Assembly: GCA_020345785.1 (NCBI GenBank)
Contig: CP070771.1
Location: 6,151,328 to 6,195,643 of the forward strand
Origin: Desulfobacterales bacterium
GTDB taxonomy: Bacteria; Desulfobacterota; Desulfobacteria; Desulfobacterales; JAFDCJ01
Reading direction: 5' to 3'
Length of the DNA: 44,316 bases
Under the pieces are notes generated by a model, which ran no database searches, had not been told where the DNA came from, and saw nothing but the letters and a program-made list of their open reading frames with translations. A program made the position numbers and the translations under genes. How positions within the stretch are numbered: position 1 is the stretch's first letter; every line of letters begins with the position of its first letter. This document shows, in pieces, positions 16,203-24,758 of this stretch.

Positions 16203-17738
16203 TTGCAGGCAACAAGAAGAATAGCGATCATAGGGAGTACTGGAGGGAATCTTTACCTGCAGGGTGGTCTGATTGGAAAAAACCTGTTGAATTCCATCGA
16301 AAGGGAGGTGGAAAGATGGGGCTACGGTGTCCATGCAGTCCTTTTTCTGTGCGCCGACCGGAGCATGGATATCATCAACGACAGGTCGCCGGTGTATTTA
16401 ATTACCAAAAACCTCGACACAACGAAGGATGCCTCAGGCGAGCTTTCAACGATCAACCAGATGGTGATCAGGGGCAGCGAGGAAATCGGCAACGCCCTAA
16501 ATAACGGAGAAATCGACGGCTTAATCTCGATCAGTGCGGATCCTGCAGGGGTAAACCGAAGTATTTTTCAATCTGCAAAACACGCTGAAATTCCTATCGT
16601 CGCATCCGGCGCTTCATCCGTGGCCTGGATGAGAAAATTGGGATGTCAGGTTATTTATGCCACAGGAACAACCGGGACGAGCGGCGAATTTCGTTCAATC
16701 AATTATTTGACGGCACTTGCCAGATATTGGGGGGATAATGCCAAGCGCAATGCCTGGCAAAATATCCGTGAAACAATCAAGGGTGCATCATTCAGCTTCG
16801 AGACATGGACCCTGCCGTACTTTCTATTGGCGGTCATCCTAAAGGGTTTGTCATCCTACGGCATGCCTGTCGTTGCGGATATTTTCACGGCACTTTTAAA
16901 CATTGCCCCCCTCGTCGCGTGTCTTGCTGTGTCGCTATCCCTTCTCCGTGAACCGCGACTGGGAATGGCAGCGGCGGTTACGACGGGTATGGTTGCGTCA
17001 TTTTTCCACGGCGGCTTCATCGGCGGGATTTTAGCGGGATATATCACCGCTATTACCTTTAATACTGTATTGCTTCTTACGGCGGGCAGAAGGATGCCTG
17101 GTTCGGCCCAGGGGATTATCGTTTATTCCGCAACCGTTGTTTCAATTGCTTTCCCTTTTTCGGTAGCAGGAGAAGCACTAGGTTCCGTGACCGGTTCACT
17201 TGCCATGCTTCCGGAGTGGTCCATGAAGGGAAATCATCTCTGGATCGGATTTTTGATTGGAGTCGTATTCTGGCCGGCCATGGAGTGGGGTCTCTATCAC
17301 CGGGTGCTGCTGCCCTTTATTCTGCTTGAAATTTCGGTTAAAGGAGTTTCCGTTCTGGGTGCATTCGATGTGCTGTGTCTGGTGGTCATGGCAGTCGGTG
17401 CCAACATCACCGCGTTGTTGCTTGGCAGCAATTTTAAGCCGGCCATGATGAGTCTGGTGGAAAATATTGTATACGGCACAAATGTAGAGTATGTATATAC
17501 CATGTGCGAAGGGCGAAAAATTGTCCGCTGTGGTTTGTATTTCTTGTGCGGGCTTACGGGGATATCGATACTGCAATTCGGATTACAGGGCGTGGGTTAT
17601 CTGCCCGTGTTTTTACTGCCCTTTATTGTTGAAAACGGACAGAGGTTGGTGCTCGCTATGGCTGCGGTCGCCATATTGAGCACGCTTTATTTTTCGGTCT
17701 GCAGTTTGCTGCTAAGAAAAAAGGGTGTTCGGTCATAG
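16203..17738 (+). CDS. membrane protein: soluble Rossmann-like N-domain plus PTS-EIIC-like membrane domain (511 aa)
   Basis: Residues 1 to about 190 are soluble and begin RRIAIIGSTGGNLYLQGG, a glycine-rich nucleotide- or phosphate-binding-like loop, with a later PIVASGASSVAWM strand reminiscent of UPF0261/Tm-1-like proteins. From about residue 197 to the end there are about ten hydrophobic segments. The stretch FHGGFIGGILAGYITAI resembles the fructose-type PTS EIIC core. No EIIA, EIIB, HPr or EI gene is in the window and no phosphorylated Cys or His site stands out, so a true PTS is doubtful. The start is a TTG at 16203 with no clear ribosome site; the first in-frame ATG would remove the glycine-rich loop. 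A phosphate-binding TIM-barrel gene follows. Function unknown; a transporter or membrane-bound sensor is possible. Confidence 0.65.
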   Translation: MQATRRIAIIGSTGGNLYLQGGLIGKNLLNSIEREVERWGYGVHAVLFLCADRSMDIINDRSPVYLITKNLDTTKDASGELSTINQMVIRGSEEIGNALNNGEIDGLISISADPAGVNRSIFQSAKHAEIPIVASGASSVAWMRKLGCQVIYATGTTGTSGEFRSINYLTALARYWGDNAKRNAWQNIRETIKGASFSFETWTLPYFLLAVILKGLSSYGMPVVADIFTALLNIAPLVACLAVSLSLLREPRLGMAAAVTTGMVASFFHGGFIGGILAGYITAITFNTVLLLTAGRRMPGSAQGIIVYSATVVSIAFPFSVAGEALGSVTGSLAMLPEWSMKGNHLWIGFLIGVVFWPAMEWGLYHRVLLPFILLEISVKGVSVLGAFDVLCLVVMAVGANITALLLGSNFKPAMMSLVENIVYGTNVEYVYTMCEGRKIVRCGLYFLCGLTGISILQFGLQGVGYLPVFLLPFIVENGQRLVLAMAAVAILSTLYFSVCSLLLRKKGVRS

Positions 17739-17820
17739 GGCAATGCTGTTGACTTTGGTGAACTTGTGATTCATTTTTGTAGTCAGGGGCGCTTTGCCAG
17801 ACGCGATAAGGTTTGATTGT

Positions 17821-17856
17821 TAATTAGTGCCCATCCGGAAATAAAAAGGGGCACAA
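17821..17856. repeat. solo 36-bp dispersed repeat (MITE-end-like)
   Basis: TAATTAGTGCCCATCCGGAA plus a tail ending GGGGCACAA. It matches the reverse complement of 39564-39599 at 34 of 36 positions, and a partial copy (GTGCCCATCC...) lies at 39851. The inner ends GTGCCC and GGGCAC are complementary. It lies in the gap before the TIM-barrel gene, so the open frame extending back to 17817 is not coding. Confidence 0.7.
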
Positions 17857-17903
17857 CGAAGATTCTACAAAAATTTTGCCATCAAAATCATCGTTATGAA
17901 TCT

Positions 17904-18755
17904 ATGGTGAAAAGAGACGTTACACAGAAGCTGCAGCGGGGACGTGAAAAAATCAGAGGGGCGCTGGAGGAGAATCAGAACTTTGCCGTCATGGCGACCG
18001 GTATCACGGCGGATGATTGTCGGATAGCTCTGGCCGCGGTGAATGCCGGCGTACGAATTATAGAAGTCAATCATCCTTCGGTAAGTCTTAGCATCGGCCT
18101 TCAGGGTGTCACAACCATGCGGGAGGCTGAGGACATCCGATATCAATTACCGAGAATCGAAATATACCGCAAAATCGAAGCGCTGCGAAGGGTTTTGGGT
18201 GACGGAGTTTACATATCTGCTGCAGTAACCGGTCTGTTTACAGAAGCGGTGCCGTCCGATCTGACGCCGGAAGACTATTGCCGGCTCGCTGGGGCCGGAG
18301 CAGACGGGCTGCATGTTCATAAGGCGACATTCGAAGATTTAACGGCCGTCGTGAATGGTGCCCATGGGGAGGGATTGCTGGTCGACGCATACATAAGTGA
18401 TTCAAACGATGAGGATCGTCTAGGGATACCGGCAGATTCAGATGAGGCGGTTCGTGATACTGCAATTAGGATGGAACAGATGGGGGTCGATTTTGTCGGA
18501 CTCATCATGGGCCAGAGTTTCAAGGGAGAGCGATCAGGGCGATTCTCTGAAAAGGCATTGAGACGGCTGAAGGCTGTGGCCGAAAGTGTGACGGTGCCGG
18601 TCTTTGCCGAGGGCGGCGTTACCGAGCACAATATCGACCAAATACTGGATGCCGGCGCGCAGGTGGCTGTCGTGGGCACATTCATTGACGACCTGCTGAA
18701 AAAAAACATCGGGGATGCCGTGCGGAGGCTTTCTCCCGCCAAGACAAATACTTAA
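17904..18755 (+). CDS. phosphate-binding TIM-barrel protein, HisA/NanE-like (283 aa)
   Basis: An alpha/beta-barrel protein of the ribulose-phosphate-binding superfamily. Early strands read FAVMATGITADD and VRIIEVNHPS. The C-terminal phosphate-binding pattern is PVFAEGGVTEHNIDQILDAG followed by VAVVGTFIDDL, as in HisA, HisF, NanE and related phospho-sugar isomerases, epimerases and aldolases. VDAYISDSNDEDRL and VDFVGLIMGQSFKGERSG form the other active-side loops. I use the ATG at 17904 because sequence upstream of it lies in a dispersed repeat. It follows the EIIC-like membrane protein and precedes the BMP binding protein. It probably acts on a phosphorylated sugar or polyol delivered by the neighbouring transport systems; the exact reaction is unknown. 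Confidence 0.7.
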   Translation: MVKRDVTQKLQRGREKIRGALEENQNFAVMATGITADDCRIALAAVNAGVRIIEVNHPSVSLSIGLQGVTTMREAEDIRYQLPRIEIYRKIEALRRVLGDGVYISAAVTGLFTEAVPSDLTPEDYCRLAGAGADGLHVHKATFEDLTAVVNGAHGEGLLVDAYISDSNDEDRLGIPADSDEAVRDTAIRMEQMGVDFVGLIMGQSFKGERSGRFSEKALRRLKAVAESVTVPVFAEGGVTEHNIDQILDAGAQVAVVGTFIDDLLKKNIGDAVRRLSPAKTNT

Positions 18756-18788
18756 TAACGTCTATTTGCCAATCAAAGGAGGGAAAAA

Positions 18789-19745
18789 ATGAAATTTTCT
18801 AGAGTTTCTTTCTTATTCGCTATTTCAGTCTTTGCAATGTTTATTGCCGGTCCGGTGCTGGCCGAAAACGTAAAAGTTGCCATGGTGCTGCCCGGCAACA
18901 TTTCCGACAAATCCTGGAATCAGGCCGGGTATGAAGGCTTGATGCAGATTAAAGATGAACTCGGGTTTGATGTGGCCTACAGTGAAAAGGTGCCGCAGCC
19001 CGACCAGGTCGAGGCTATGGCCGACTATGCCCGTCGGGGCTATAATTATGTGATCGGACACGGCGGAGAATTTCAGGAAGCTGCTGCCCGCGTGGCCCGT
19101 CAATATCCGGATGTCATGTTCGTGGTCCACAACGGCATTAAGCCTTCGAAAAATGTCGCCACCGTGGGAATTGACTTGAAACAGGTCGGTATCGTGGTGG
19201 GATACATTGCCGGCAAGATGAGCAAAACCGGCAAAGGCGGTTACATCTGTGCCCAGAAGCTCAAAAAATACGTCGAGCTAGGCGACACTTTCGCGGCCGG
19301 CTTTAGAATGGCGCGTTCCGACGGCAAAACCTCCATCGCCTGGACCAATGATTGGGATGACATCGCCAAGGGCAAGGAAGCCGCCCTCAACCAGATTAAT
19401 CAGGGGGCGGATGTTATTTTTCCCACTATGGATAATGCCACCATCGGAAGCCTGCAGGCTGCCAAGGAAAAGGGTGTCTATGCCATCGGCATGTACTATG
19501 ACGCCTACAGTGACTGGCCGGATATTATCCTGAATTCTGCGATTGTCAATTGGCGCCAGGCAATGGTCGAGCTGTTTTCGATCGTCAAGAACGGCAAGCA
19601 GATCGAAGGCAAGGATTACCTGTGGGATCTGAACTACCCCAAGGTGTTGAATATTGGAACCTTCCATCCCGCGGTACCGGAATCCGTCCGCATGGAGGCG
19701 GCCGAATTGCTGGAAAAAGTTAAAACCGGTGCGATCAAGCCTTAG
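18789..19745 (+). CDS. BMP-family ABC importer substrate-binding protein (318 aa)
   Basis: Basic membrane protein (Bmp/PnrA) family lipoprotein-like or periplasmic receptor, usually for nucleosides or related small molecules. The signal peptide has a long hydrophobic core with cleavage likely after VLAEN near residue 25. The mature sequence begins VKVAMVLPGNISDKSWNQAG, which is the family signature (GxxxDxSxNQ). DFIFP-like features appear as GADVIFPTMDNATIG, and the C-terminal strand pair as VLNIGTFHPAVP. There is no lipobox cysteine, so it is probably soluble. The ribosome site AAAGGAGGG is strong. It heads an operon with a double-domain ATPase and two permeases. The actual ligand is unknown; several Bmp proteins bind non-nucleoside compounds. 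Confidence 0.9.
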   Translation: MKFSRVSFLFAISVFAMFIAGPVLAENVKVAMVLPGNISDKSWNQAGYEGLMQIKDELGFDVAYSEKVPQPDQVEAMADYARRGYNYVIGHGGEFQEAAARVARQYPDVMFVVHNGIKPSKNVATVGIDLKQVGIVVGYIAGKMSKTGKGGYICAQKLKKYVELGDTFAAGFRMARSDGKTSIAWTNDWDDIAKGKEAALNQINQGADVIFPTMDNATIGSLQAAKEKGVYAIGMYYDAYSDWPDIILNSAIVNWRQAMVELFSIVKNGKQIEGKDYLWDLNYPKVLNIGTFHPAVPESVRMEAAELLEKVKTGAIKP

Positions 19746-19864
19746 ACGGAAAAACCGGAAAATCGGATTCATGGCCTCCGACGCGCAGAGCCTATCCCCC
19801 GGCCTGTAAGCTTTAACGGATTGAAGCGCTGTCGGGGGCCAGCACGTCAAAAACCGCAAGTGAA

Positions 19865-19892
19865 GCGCGATCGCGCAGGCCCCCTCGGGGGC
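19865..19892 (+). promoter_or_regulatory. palindrome and GC hairpin just before ATPase start
   Basis: A perfect 12-bp palindrome GCGCGATCGCGC (19865-19876) is followed by GCCCCC/GGGGGC (19879-19892) and TTCTTC, ending 16 bases before the ATG at 19909. No Shine-Dalgarno sequence is visible between the hairpin and the ATG. The structure could separate high binding-protein expression from lower ATPase and permease expression. Confidence 0.4.
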
Positions 19893-19908
19893 TTCTTCAA
19901 TATTGCGG

Positions 19909-21432
19909 ATGGATTTTATGTACCATCTTGTCATAGATCGGGTAACCAAAAGCTTTGGTAATTTCAACGCCCTCGATAACGTCAGTCTTCACGTTCATAA
20001 AAACAGCATCCATGCCATTTTAGGTGAAAACGGCGCCGGAAAAACCACGCTGATGAACGTGCTTTACGGACTTTACCATCCGGATGAGGGCCGTATTGAG
20101 ATTGACGGCCGCAAGGTTCTGATTGATAATCCGCGCAGGGCCATCGAGAACAGCATCGGTATGATCCATCAGCATTTTATGCTGGTTAAATCCCTGACCG
20201 TAACCGAAAACATTATCCTTGGATTAAAAGGGCAAAAGGCTTCGCTGCGTCTCAGCGAGCATGAACAACGCGTTCGAGAACTTAGTGACGCCTTTGGATT
20301 CGAAATCGATCCCCAGGAACTTGTCTGGAAACTGCCGATGGGCATGCGGCAGCGGGTGGAGATACTTAAAGCACTATACCGTAACGTGGAGTTGTTGATT
20401 CTGGATGAGCCGACCAGCGTCCTGGCCCCCCATGAAGTCGACGCGTTTTTGAGCGGCCTGAAAAGACTGCGCGATGCGGGCCATACGATCATTTTTATCA
20501 CCCATAAACTCGATGAAGTCATGCAGGCAGCCGACCAGGTCACTGTTTTGAGGCAGGGTAGAGTGACGGCAGAGACGGCTGTAGCGGATACGACCGTCAA
20601 TGAGCTGGCCAGGCTGATGGTGGGCCGGGATGTGATCTTTGATTTTGTCCGCAGTGAAGGCAAAATCGGTGAGGTGGCCCTCGAAGTTGAAAACCTTTGC
20701 GCGTCAAATGATCGCGGTATTCGCGCCCTTGACCGGGTGTCCTTTGCTTTGCGCTCCGGTGAGATTCTGGGCATCGCCGGCGTGGACGGCAACGGCCAGG
20801 CGGAGCTGGCAGAAGTTATCACCGGGATGCGCCCCCTGGAAGCAGGATTTATCAGGGTTTACGGCCAAGACATTTCCGGCGCCGGTATCAGAGAGCGGAT
20901 GCAGATACATGAAATCGGCTTTATTCCGGAAGATCGCCAGAATACCGGACTGGTGCTCGACTACCCGGTCACGGACAATCTTGCGCTGCGGAGTTTCAAT
21001 TGTGCGCCGTTTTCCAGGGCGGGCTTTATGAGTGCCAAATTTCTCCAGGCGCACGCCAGGGAAATTGTCCAAAAATATGATGTGCGTTTGCAAACCATCC
21101 GGCAGCCGGCGCTGTTTTTATCCGGCGGTAATCAGCAAAAAATTATTCTCGGCCGGGAGCTGGAAGCTGATCCCAAAATTCTGGTTGCCATGCAACCCAC
21201 CAAAGGACTCGATGTGGGCGCCATCGAGTTTGTTCAAAAAATGATTCTGCAGCAACGCCACAGCGGTAAAGCCGTGCTTTATATCTCGACGGAACTGGAG
21301 CACCTTCTGGCGGTTTCCGACCGCATTGCCGTCATGTTCGGCGGAAGAATCACCGGTATACTTCAACCCGGTGAGGCCACGGCGGAACAGATCGGAATGT
21401 TGATGTCGGGTGTCCGGCAGGGGAGCGTATAA
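19909..21432 (+). CDS. BMP-type ABC importer ATPase, two domains (507 aa)
   Basis: Fused double ATPase of a nucleoside-type importer (YufO-like). The first domain has GENGAGKTT (Walker A), PMGMRQRVEILKAL (signature variant), LLILDEPTSVLAP (Walker B) and FITHKLDEV (H-loop). The second has a degenerate Walker A, GVDGNGQAEL, without the lysine, plus LSGGNQQKIILGREL and ILVAMQPTKGLDVGA. Such an asymmetric second domain is normal in CUT2/BMP-type ATPases. The start is uncertain between ATG 19909 and ATG 19918; the TTG at 19903 is unlikely. Its stop overlaps the ATG of the first permease gene by one base (TAATG), so translation is coupled. Confidence 0.9.
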   Translation: MDFMYHLVIDRVTKSFGNFNALDNVSLHVHKNSIHAILGENGAGKTTLMNVLYGLYHPDEGRIEIDGRKVLIDNPRRAIENSIGMIHQHFMLVKSLTVTENIILGLKGQKASLRLSEHEQRVRELSDAFGFEIDPQELVWKLPMGMRQRVEILKALYRNVELLILDEPTSVLAPHEVDAFLSGLKRLRDAGHTIIFITHKLDEVMQAADQVTVLRQGRVTAETAVADTTVNELARLMVGRDVIFDFVRSEGKIGEVALEVENLCASNDRGIRALDRVSFALRSGEILGIAGVDGNGQAELAEVITGMRPLEAGFIRVYGQDISGAGIRERMQIHEIGFIPEDRQNTGLVLDYPVTDNLALRSFNCAPFSRAGFMSAKFLQAHAREIVQKYDVRLQTIRQPALFLSGGNQQKIILGRELEADPKILVAMQPTKGLDVGAIEFVQKMILQQRHSGKAVLYISTELEHLLAVSDRIAVMFGGRITGILQPGEATAEQIGMLMSGVRQGSV

Positions 21433-22529
21433 TGCTTAAAGCAGTTCGAATTTTTTTCATGTTGAAAAGCCTTTGGGCGGTCCTGGGGGCACTTCTGATC
21501 GGCGGCATTTTGATTACCGTTTCCGGATCCAATCCCCTGACCGCTTACAGGGAGCTTTTCAAGGGCGCATTTTTTGATTACTACGGCTTTGCCAATACGC
21601 TGGTGAAAATGTCGCCTATTTTGCTGGCCGGATTGGCGGTTTTGCTGCCCCTGCGCGTCGGACAGTTTAACATCGGCGCCGAAGGCCAGATATATCTGGG
21701 TGCGCTGTTCGCCACCGTTGCAGCACTTTATTTGCCGGAAATGACCGGCTGGCTGCACATCCTGATTTGTATCCTGGCCGGAATGTTCGGAGGGGCCGTT
21801 TGGGGGGCGATTCCCGGCTACCTCAAGGCCTTTCATGGAATCAATGAGGTGATCATAACCCTGTTGATGAATTATGTGGGCATCGACCTGATCAGTTATT
21901 TTGTCAGCGGACCGATGATGGCCGAAGGTGCGCCCTACCCGTACTCGCCGGAAATCAGGGAGGCGCTGTGGTTGCCGATTTTGATGCCGCGCACCGACGC
22001 CCATCTGGGAGTCGGGGTCGGCCTCGTCTTCGCCCTGGTTCTCATCATCGTTTTTCGATACACGTCCTTCGGATTTGCCCTGGATACCGTCGGCAAAAAC
22101 CCCACGGCAGCCCGTTATGCGGGGATTTCCGTGCGCCGCAGCATATTTTTGACGATGACGCTGGGCGGGGCTTTGGCCGGACTGGCAGGCACATTGGAAG
22201 TGTTGGGACTCAAATACCGTCTGTTTCATCAGTTCAGCGCCGGATACGGGTTTGACGGAATTGTGGTGGCTTTTCTGGCGGCCGGCAGCCCGATCTGGAT
22301 GCCGGTGGCCGCGATATTTTTATCCGGTCTCAAGGCCGGGGCCAACATCATGCAGCGGGCGGTCGGCGTTGAAACCACCGTGGTGGAGGCGATCAAGGGT
22401 CTCGTGGTTATTTTCATCGCTGCGGGGCTGGCCATTCGCTACAATGAAAGTTTTTGGGCCAGAGTGCTCAAGCGTCGCCAGGTGGTGGCGGCCGAATTGA
22501 AAACGGCCGCCGGACCGAAAGAGGAATAA
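21432..22529 (+). CDS. BMP-type ABC importer permease 1, YufP-like (365 aa)
   Basis: Inner-membrane permease of the BPD_transp_2 family, about ten hydrophobic segments. The central VGQFNIGAEGQIYLGALF (residues about 75-92) is the family signature (NIGxEGQ) found in YufP/NupP-type subunits. The cytoplasmic coupling loop is GFALDTVGKNPTAARYAGIS. The hydrophilic C-terminal tail is basic. It overlaps the ATPase stop by one base. With the next gene it makes the expected heterodimeric pore. Confidence 0.92.
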   Translation: MLKAVRIFFMLKSLWAVLGALLIGGILITVSGSNPLTAYRELFKGAFFDYYGFANTLVKMSPILLAGLAVLLPLRVGQFNIGAEGQIYLGALFATVAALYLPEMTGWLHILICILAGMFGGAVWGAIPGYLKAFHGINEVIITLLMNYVGIDLISYFVSGPMMAEGAPYPYSPEIREALWLPILMPRTDAHLGVGVGLVFALVLIIVFRYTSFGFALDTVGKNPTAARYAGISVRRSIFLTMTLGGALAGLAGTLEVLGLKYRLFHQFSAGYGFDGIVVAFLAAGSPIWMPVAAIFLSGLKAGANIMQRAVGVETTVVEAIKGLVVIFIAAGLAIRYNESFWARVLKRRQVVAAELKTAAGPKEE

Positions 22530-22534
22530 CGCCC

Positions 22535-23476
22535 ATGGAAAGCCTTCTGAATCTAACCGTGATAGCGGATTTTCTCGGCAGCAGCCTGCGGATGGCGGTG
22601 CCTTTGACCTTTGCCACCATTGGCGGTATGATGTCGGAACGCAGCGGGGTATACAATATCGGGCTGGAAGGCATGCTGCTGCTGGGGGCATTCGGCGCGG
22701 CTGTCGGCGCCTTTGTGATGCACACACCTTTTGGCGGCGTTTTGCTGGGCGCCCTATTGGGTGTCACCGGCGGGCTGTTTTTAGCCGTGCTGGCGGTTTC
22801 TTTGAGAGTTAATCAACTGGTTGCCGGCATTGCCATCAACATGTTTGCCATAGGGCTGACTTCTTTTCTTTCGCGCGTGGTCTTCGGTGTGAAGGCAACC
22901 ACCATGTCGCTGCCGGGCTTCAAGCCTTTCGCAATTCCTTTACTTTCTAAGATACCTGTGATCGGCCCGGTATTTTTTCACCAGGATTTGCTGGTATATG
23001 CCATGTACGGTGCCATACCCCTGCTGTATTGGCTGTTGTTTTACACCCCCTGGGGGTTAAACATAAGGGCGGTGGGCGAGTATCCGCGCGCGGCCGATAC
23101 AGCCGGTGTATCGGTTTATGCCATACGCTATGGTTGCGTGATGACGAGCGGCCTTCTGGCGGGCCTGGGCGGATGTCATCTGGTGCTCTCCCAGGTTTTT
23201 CTTTTTACCGAGCATATGAGCGCCGGCAAAGGATTTATTGCCCTGGCGGCGATAATCCTCGGCCGCTGGAATCCGATCGGCGGATTCTTCGCTTGTTTTT
23301 TGTTCGGGGCTTGCGAAGCGCTCCAATTGCGGCTTCAGTTTTATCACCCGGAGATACCCTATCAAATTTTTACGATGCTGCCCTATGTCGCCTCGATTCT
23401 GGCCTTGATCGGCATCGTCGGCAAAGCGAATCCGCCGGCCTCAGCGGGGATCCCTTATGTGCGTGAAGGGAAGTAA
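22535..23476 (+). CDS. BMP-type ABC importer permease 2, YufQ-like (313 aa)
   Basis: Second membrane subunit of the same importer. RSGVYNIGLEGMLLLGAFGA (near residue 30) is the paired NIGxEG signature; the coupling loop is GLNIRAVGEYPRAADTAGVS. About eight to nine hydrophobic segments. The ATG at 22535 is 5 bases after the stop of permease 1 and has an AGAGGAA ribosome site; a longer in-frame reading into permease 1 lacks support. It ends the binding protein, ATPase, permease, permease operon. Confidence 0.92.
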   Translation: MESLLNLTVIADFLGSSLRMAVPLTFATIGGMMSERSGVYNIGLEGMLLLGAFGAAVGAFVMHTPFGGVLLGALLGVTGGLFLAVLAVSLRVNQLVAGIAINMFAIGLTSFLSRVVFGVKATTMSLPGFKPFAIPLLSKIPVIGPVFFHQDLLVYAMYGAIPLLYWLLFYTPWGLNIRAVGEYPRAADTAGVSVYAIRYGCVMTSGLLAGLGGCHLVLSQVFLFTEHMSAGKGFIALAAIILGRWNPIGGFFACFLFGACEALQLRLQFYHPEIPYQIFTMLPYVASILALIGIVGKANPPASAGIPYVREGK

Positions 23477-23784
23477 GATTGGGTTCAGAAGTTCAGGGTT
23501 CAGGGTTTGGGGCTTCGCGCTGCGCGCTGCGACCCCGCCGGCAGGGTTTAGGGGACAAGGTCAAAGGTGAAAGGTAAAAGGATAAAGGTTTCAGGTTTCA
23601 GGTTGCAGGTGCCAGCGCCGCCGCTGGCCGTTGAGGCGACCATTTTGATCGAAATGGAGACATCGACCTGCGGAGTCTCCAGCGAGGGTTTAGAGGATCA
23701 GAGGTTTAGGTATTGAATTTAGCGCCTCCTATCCTGACACCTGACACCCGAAACCTGAAACCTTCTATTCATGGAGAAGTCAAA
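23477..23784. repeat. 308-bp repeat-rich intergenic region bounded by inverted repeats
   Basis: No gene seen. A 19-bp inverted repeat with one mismatch frames the core: AAGGTTTCAGGTTTCAGGT at 23585-23603 and its complement at 23746-23764. Inside are small hairpins CCAGCG/CGCTGG and GGAGAC/GTCTCC. A 19-mer AAAGGTAAAAGGATAAAGG at 23570-23588 recurs exactly at 29331-29349. Looks like a compound of short dispersed repeats or a decayed MITE. Confidence 0.6.
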
Positions 23785-24666
23785 GTGGAAGACTTAGATG
23801 AAGAAATAAATTACATAGAAGTTGTAGAAATCAGCGACCACATCCTGTATTTTTACTGGGGACGCCACCAAGACCACTATGAGATGGATATGCGTCTTGG
23901 CGGCGGCGCTCATGTAATATACAGGGGCGATTCCGCCATCATGGTTGATACCATGGATCTGCCCGGGCAGGGCGAGTGGGTGAAAAAACACTTACAGGAT
24001 AAATATGCCATCGAGAATTTTACGGTGGTAAACACCCACTGGCATCTGGATCACATTACCGGAAATCACCTGTATAGGAATGGCGCCATCATTGGGCATA
24101 CCGATACCAGAAAAATAATTTTGGCCAATAAAGACGCCATCGAAGCAGGTACCCTGTGGGGTCCGCCGGGCTTTGCGGCGGTACCACCCAATGTCACCTT
24201 CGAGGGAAGAATGGATTTGTGGCTGGACGATCTGAAAGTCGAGCTGCATGAGTTTGCGATTCATTGTGAAGGGCACTTGGGTGTGTATCTACCCGATGAT
24301 AAAATTCTACTGGCAGCCGACATGCTTGAAGATCCGATCTGGATTTTCCGATTTGACTTTGCCGCTCCTGCAACCCAGCTGGCAGAGTTCGACAGAATGA
24401 TGGCCATGGACATTGATCGAATTTATGCCAGCCATTGCAATTTGGATACCATAAAGACCGGTGGCTATGACAAGCGCTTTATAAAAAATAATGCCAACTA
24501 TCTAAAAAGAATGCTGGCGGATGCCGATAATTCGGATTTCGGCACTAAAACGGCGTCCTATTATATAGAGGATGCGCTTGCGACGGGGGAACTGACCTGG
24601 TGGGAACCGTATTCGGAGATTCATGCTCGGAACATTGATACCATCAAAAACTTTTACAATCCCTGA
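23785..24666 (+). CDS. MBL-fold metallohydrolase (293 aa)
   Basis: Metallo-beta-lactamase superfamily hydrolase, predicted cytoplasmic and binuclear-metal dependent. The metal motif is THWHLDHITG (HxHxDH); further ligands are the His in HCEGHLGV, the Asp in LLAADML and a late His in ASHCNL, giving a full set. The start is the GTG at 23785 with TGGAG about 9 bases upstream; the frame continues back to a TTG at 23713, but that part lies in the repeat-rich intergenic region. It stands alone between the BMP importer and a DMT transporter. Members include lactonases, thioesterases and glyoxalase II-like enzymes; this one resembles the quorum-lactonase or SoxH-like branch only in a general way. Substrate unknown. 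Confidence 0.85.
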   Translation: MEDLDEEINYIEVVEISDHILYFYWGRHQDHYEMDMRLGGGAHVIYRGDSAIMVDTMDLPGQGEWVKKHLQDKYAIENFTVVNTHWHLDHITGNHLYRNGAIIGHTDTRKIILANKDAIEAGTLWGPPGFAAVPPNVTFEGRMDLWLDDLKVELHEFAIHCEGHLGVYLPDDKILLAADMLEDPIWIFRFDFAAPATQLAEFDRMMAMDIDRIYASHCNLDTIKTGGYDKRFIKNNANYLKRMLADADNSDFGTKTASYYIEDALATGELTWWEPYSEIHARNIDTIKNFYNP

Positions 24667-24758
24667 ATTTTGCACGTATTGTTACCGCCCTGCGGGCAGC
24701 GCATCGCTTGGGGAAACTTACGCAGGCAGACACTAATTGGGAACCTTGGTATAAAAAT

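Noticed and set aside
16203..17738. A functional PTS sugar transporter
   Set aside because: No EIIA, EIIB, HPr or EI gene and no clear phosphorylation site; only the membrane region resembles EIIC.
17817..17903. N-terminal extension of the TIM-barrel protein from TTG 17817
   Set aside because: Most of it is the dispersed 36-bp repeat.
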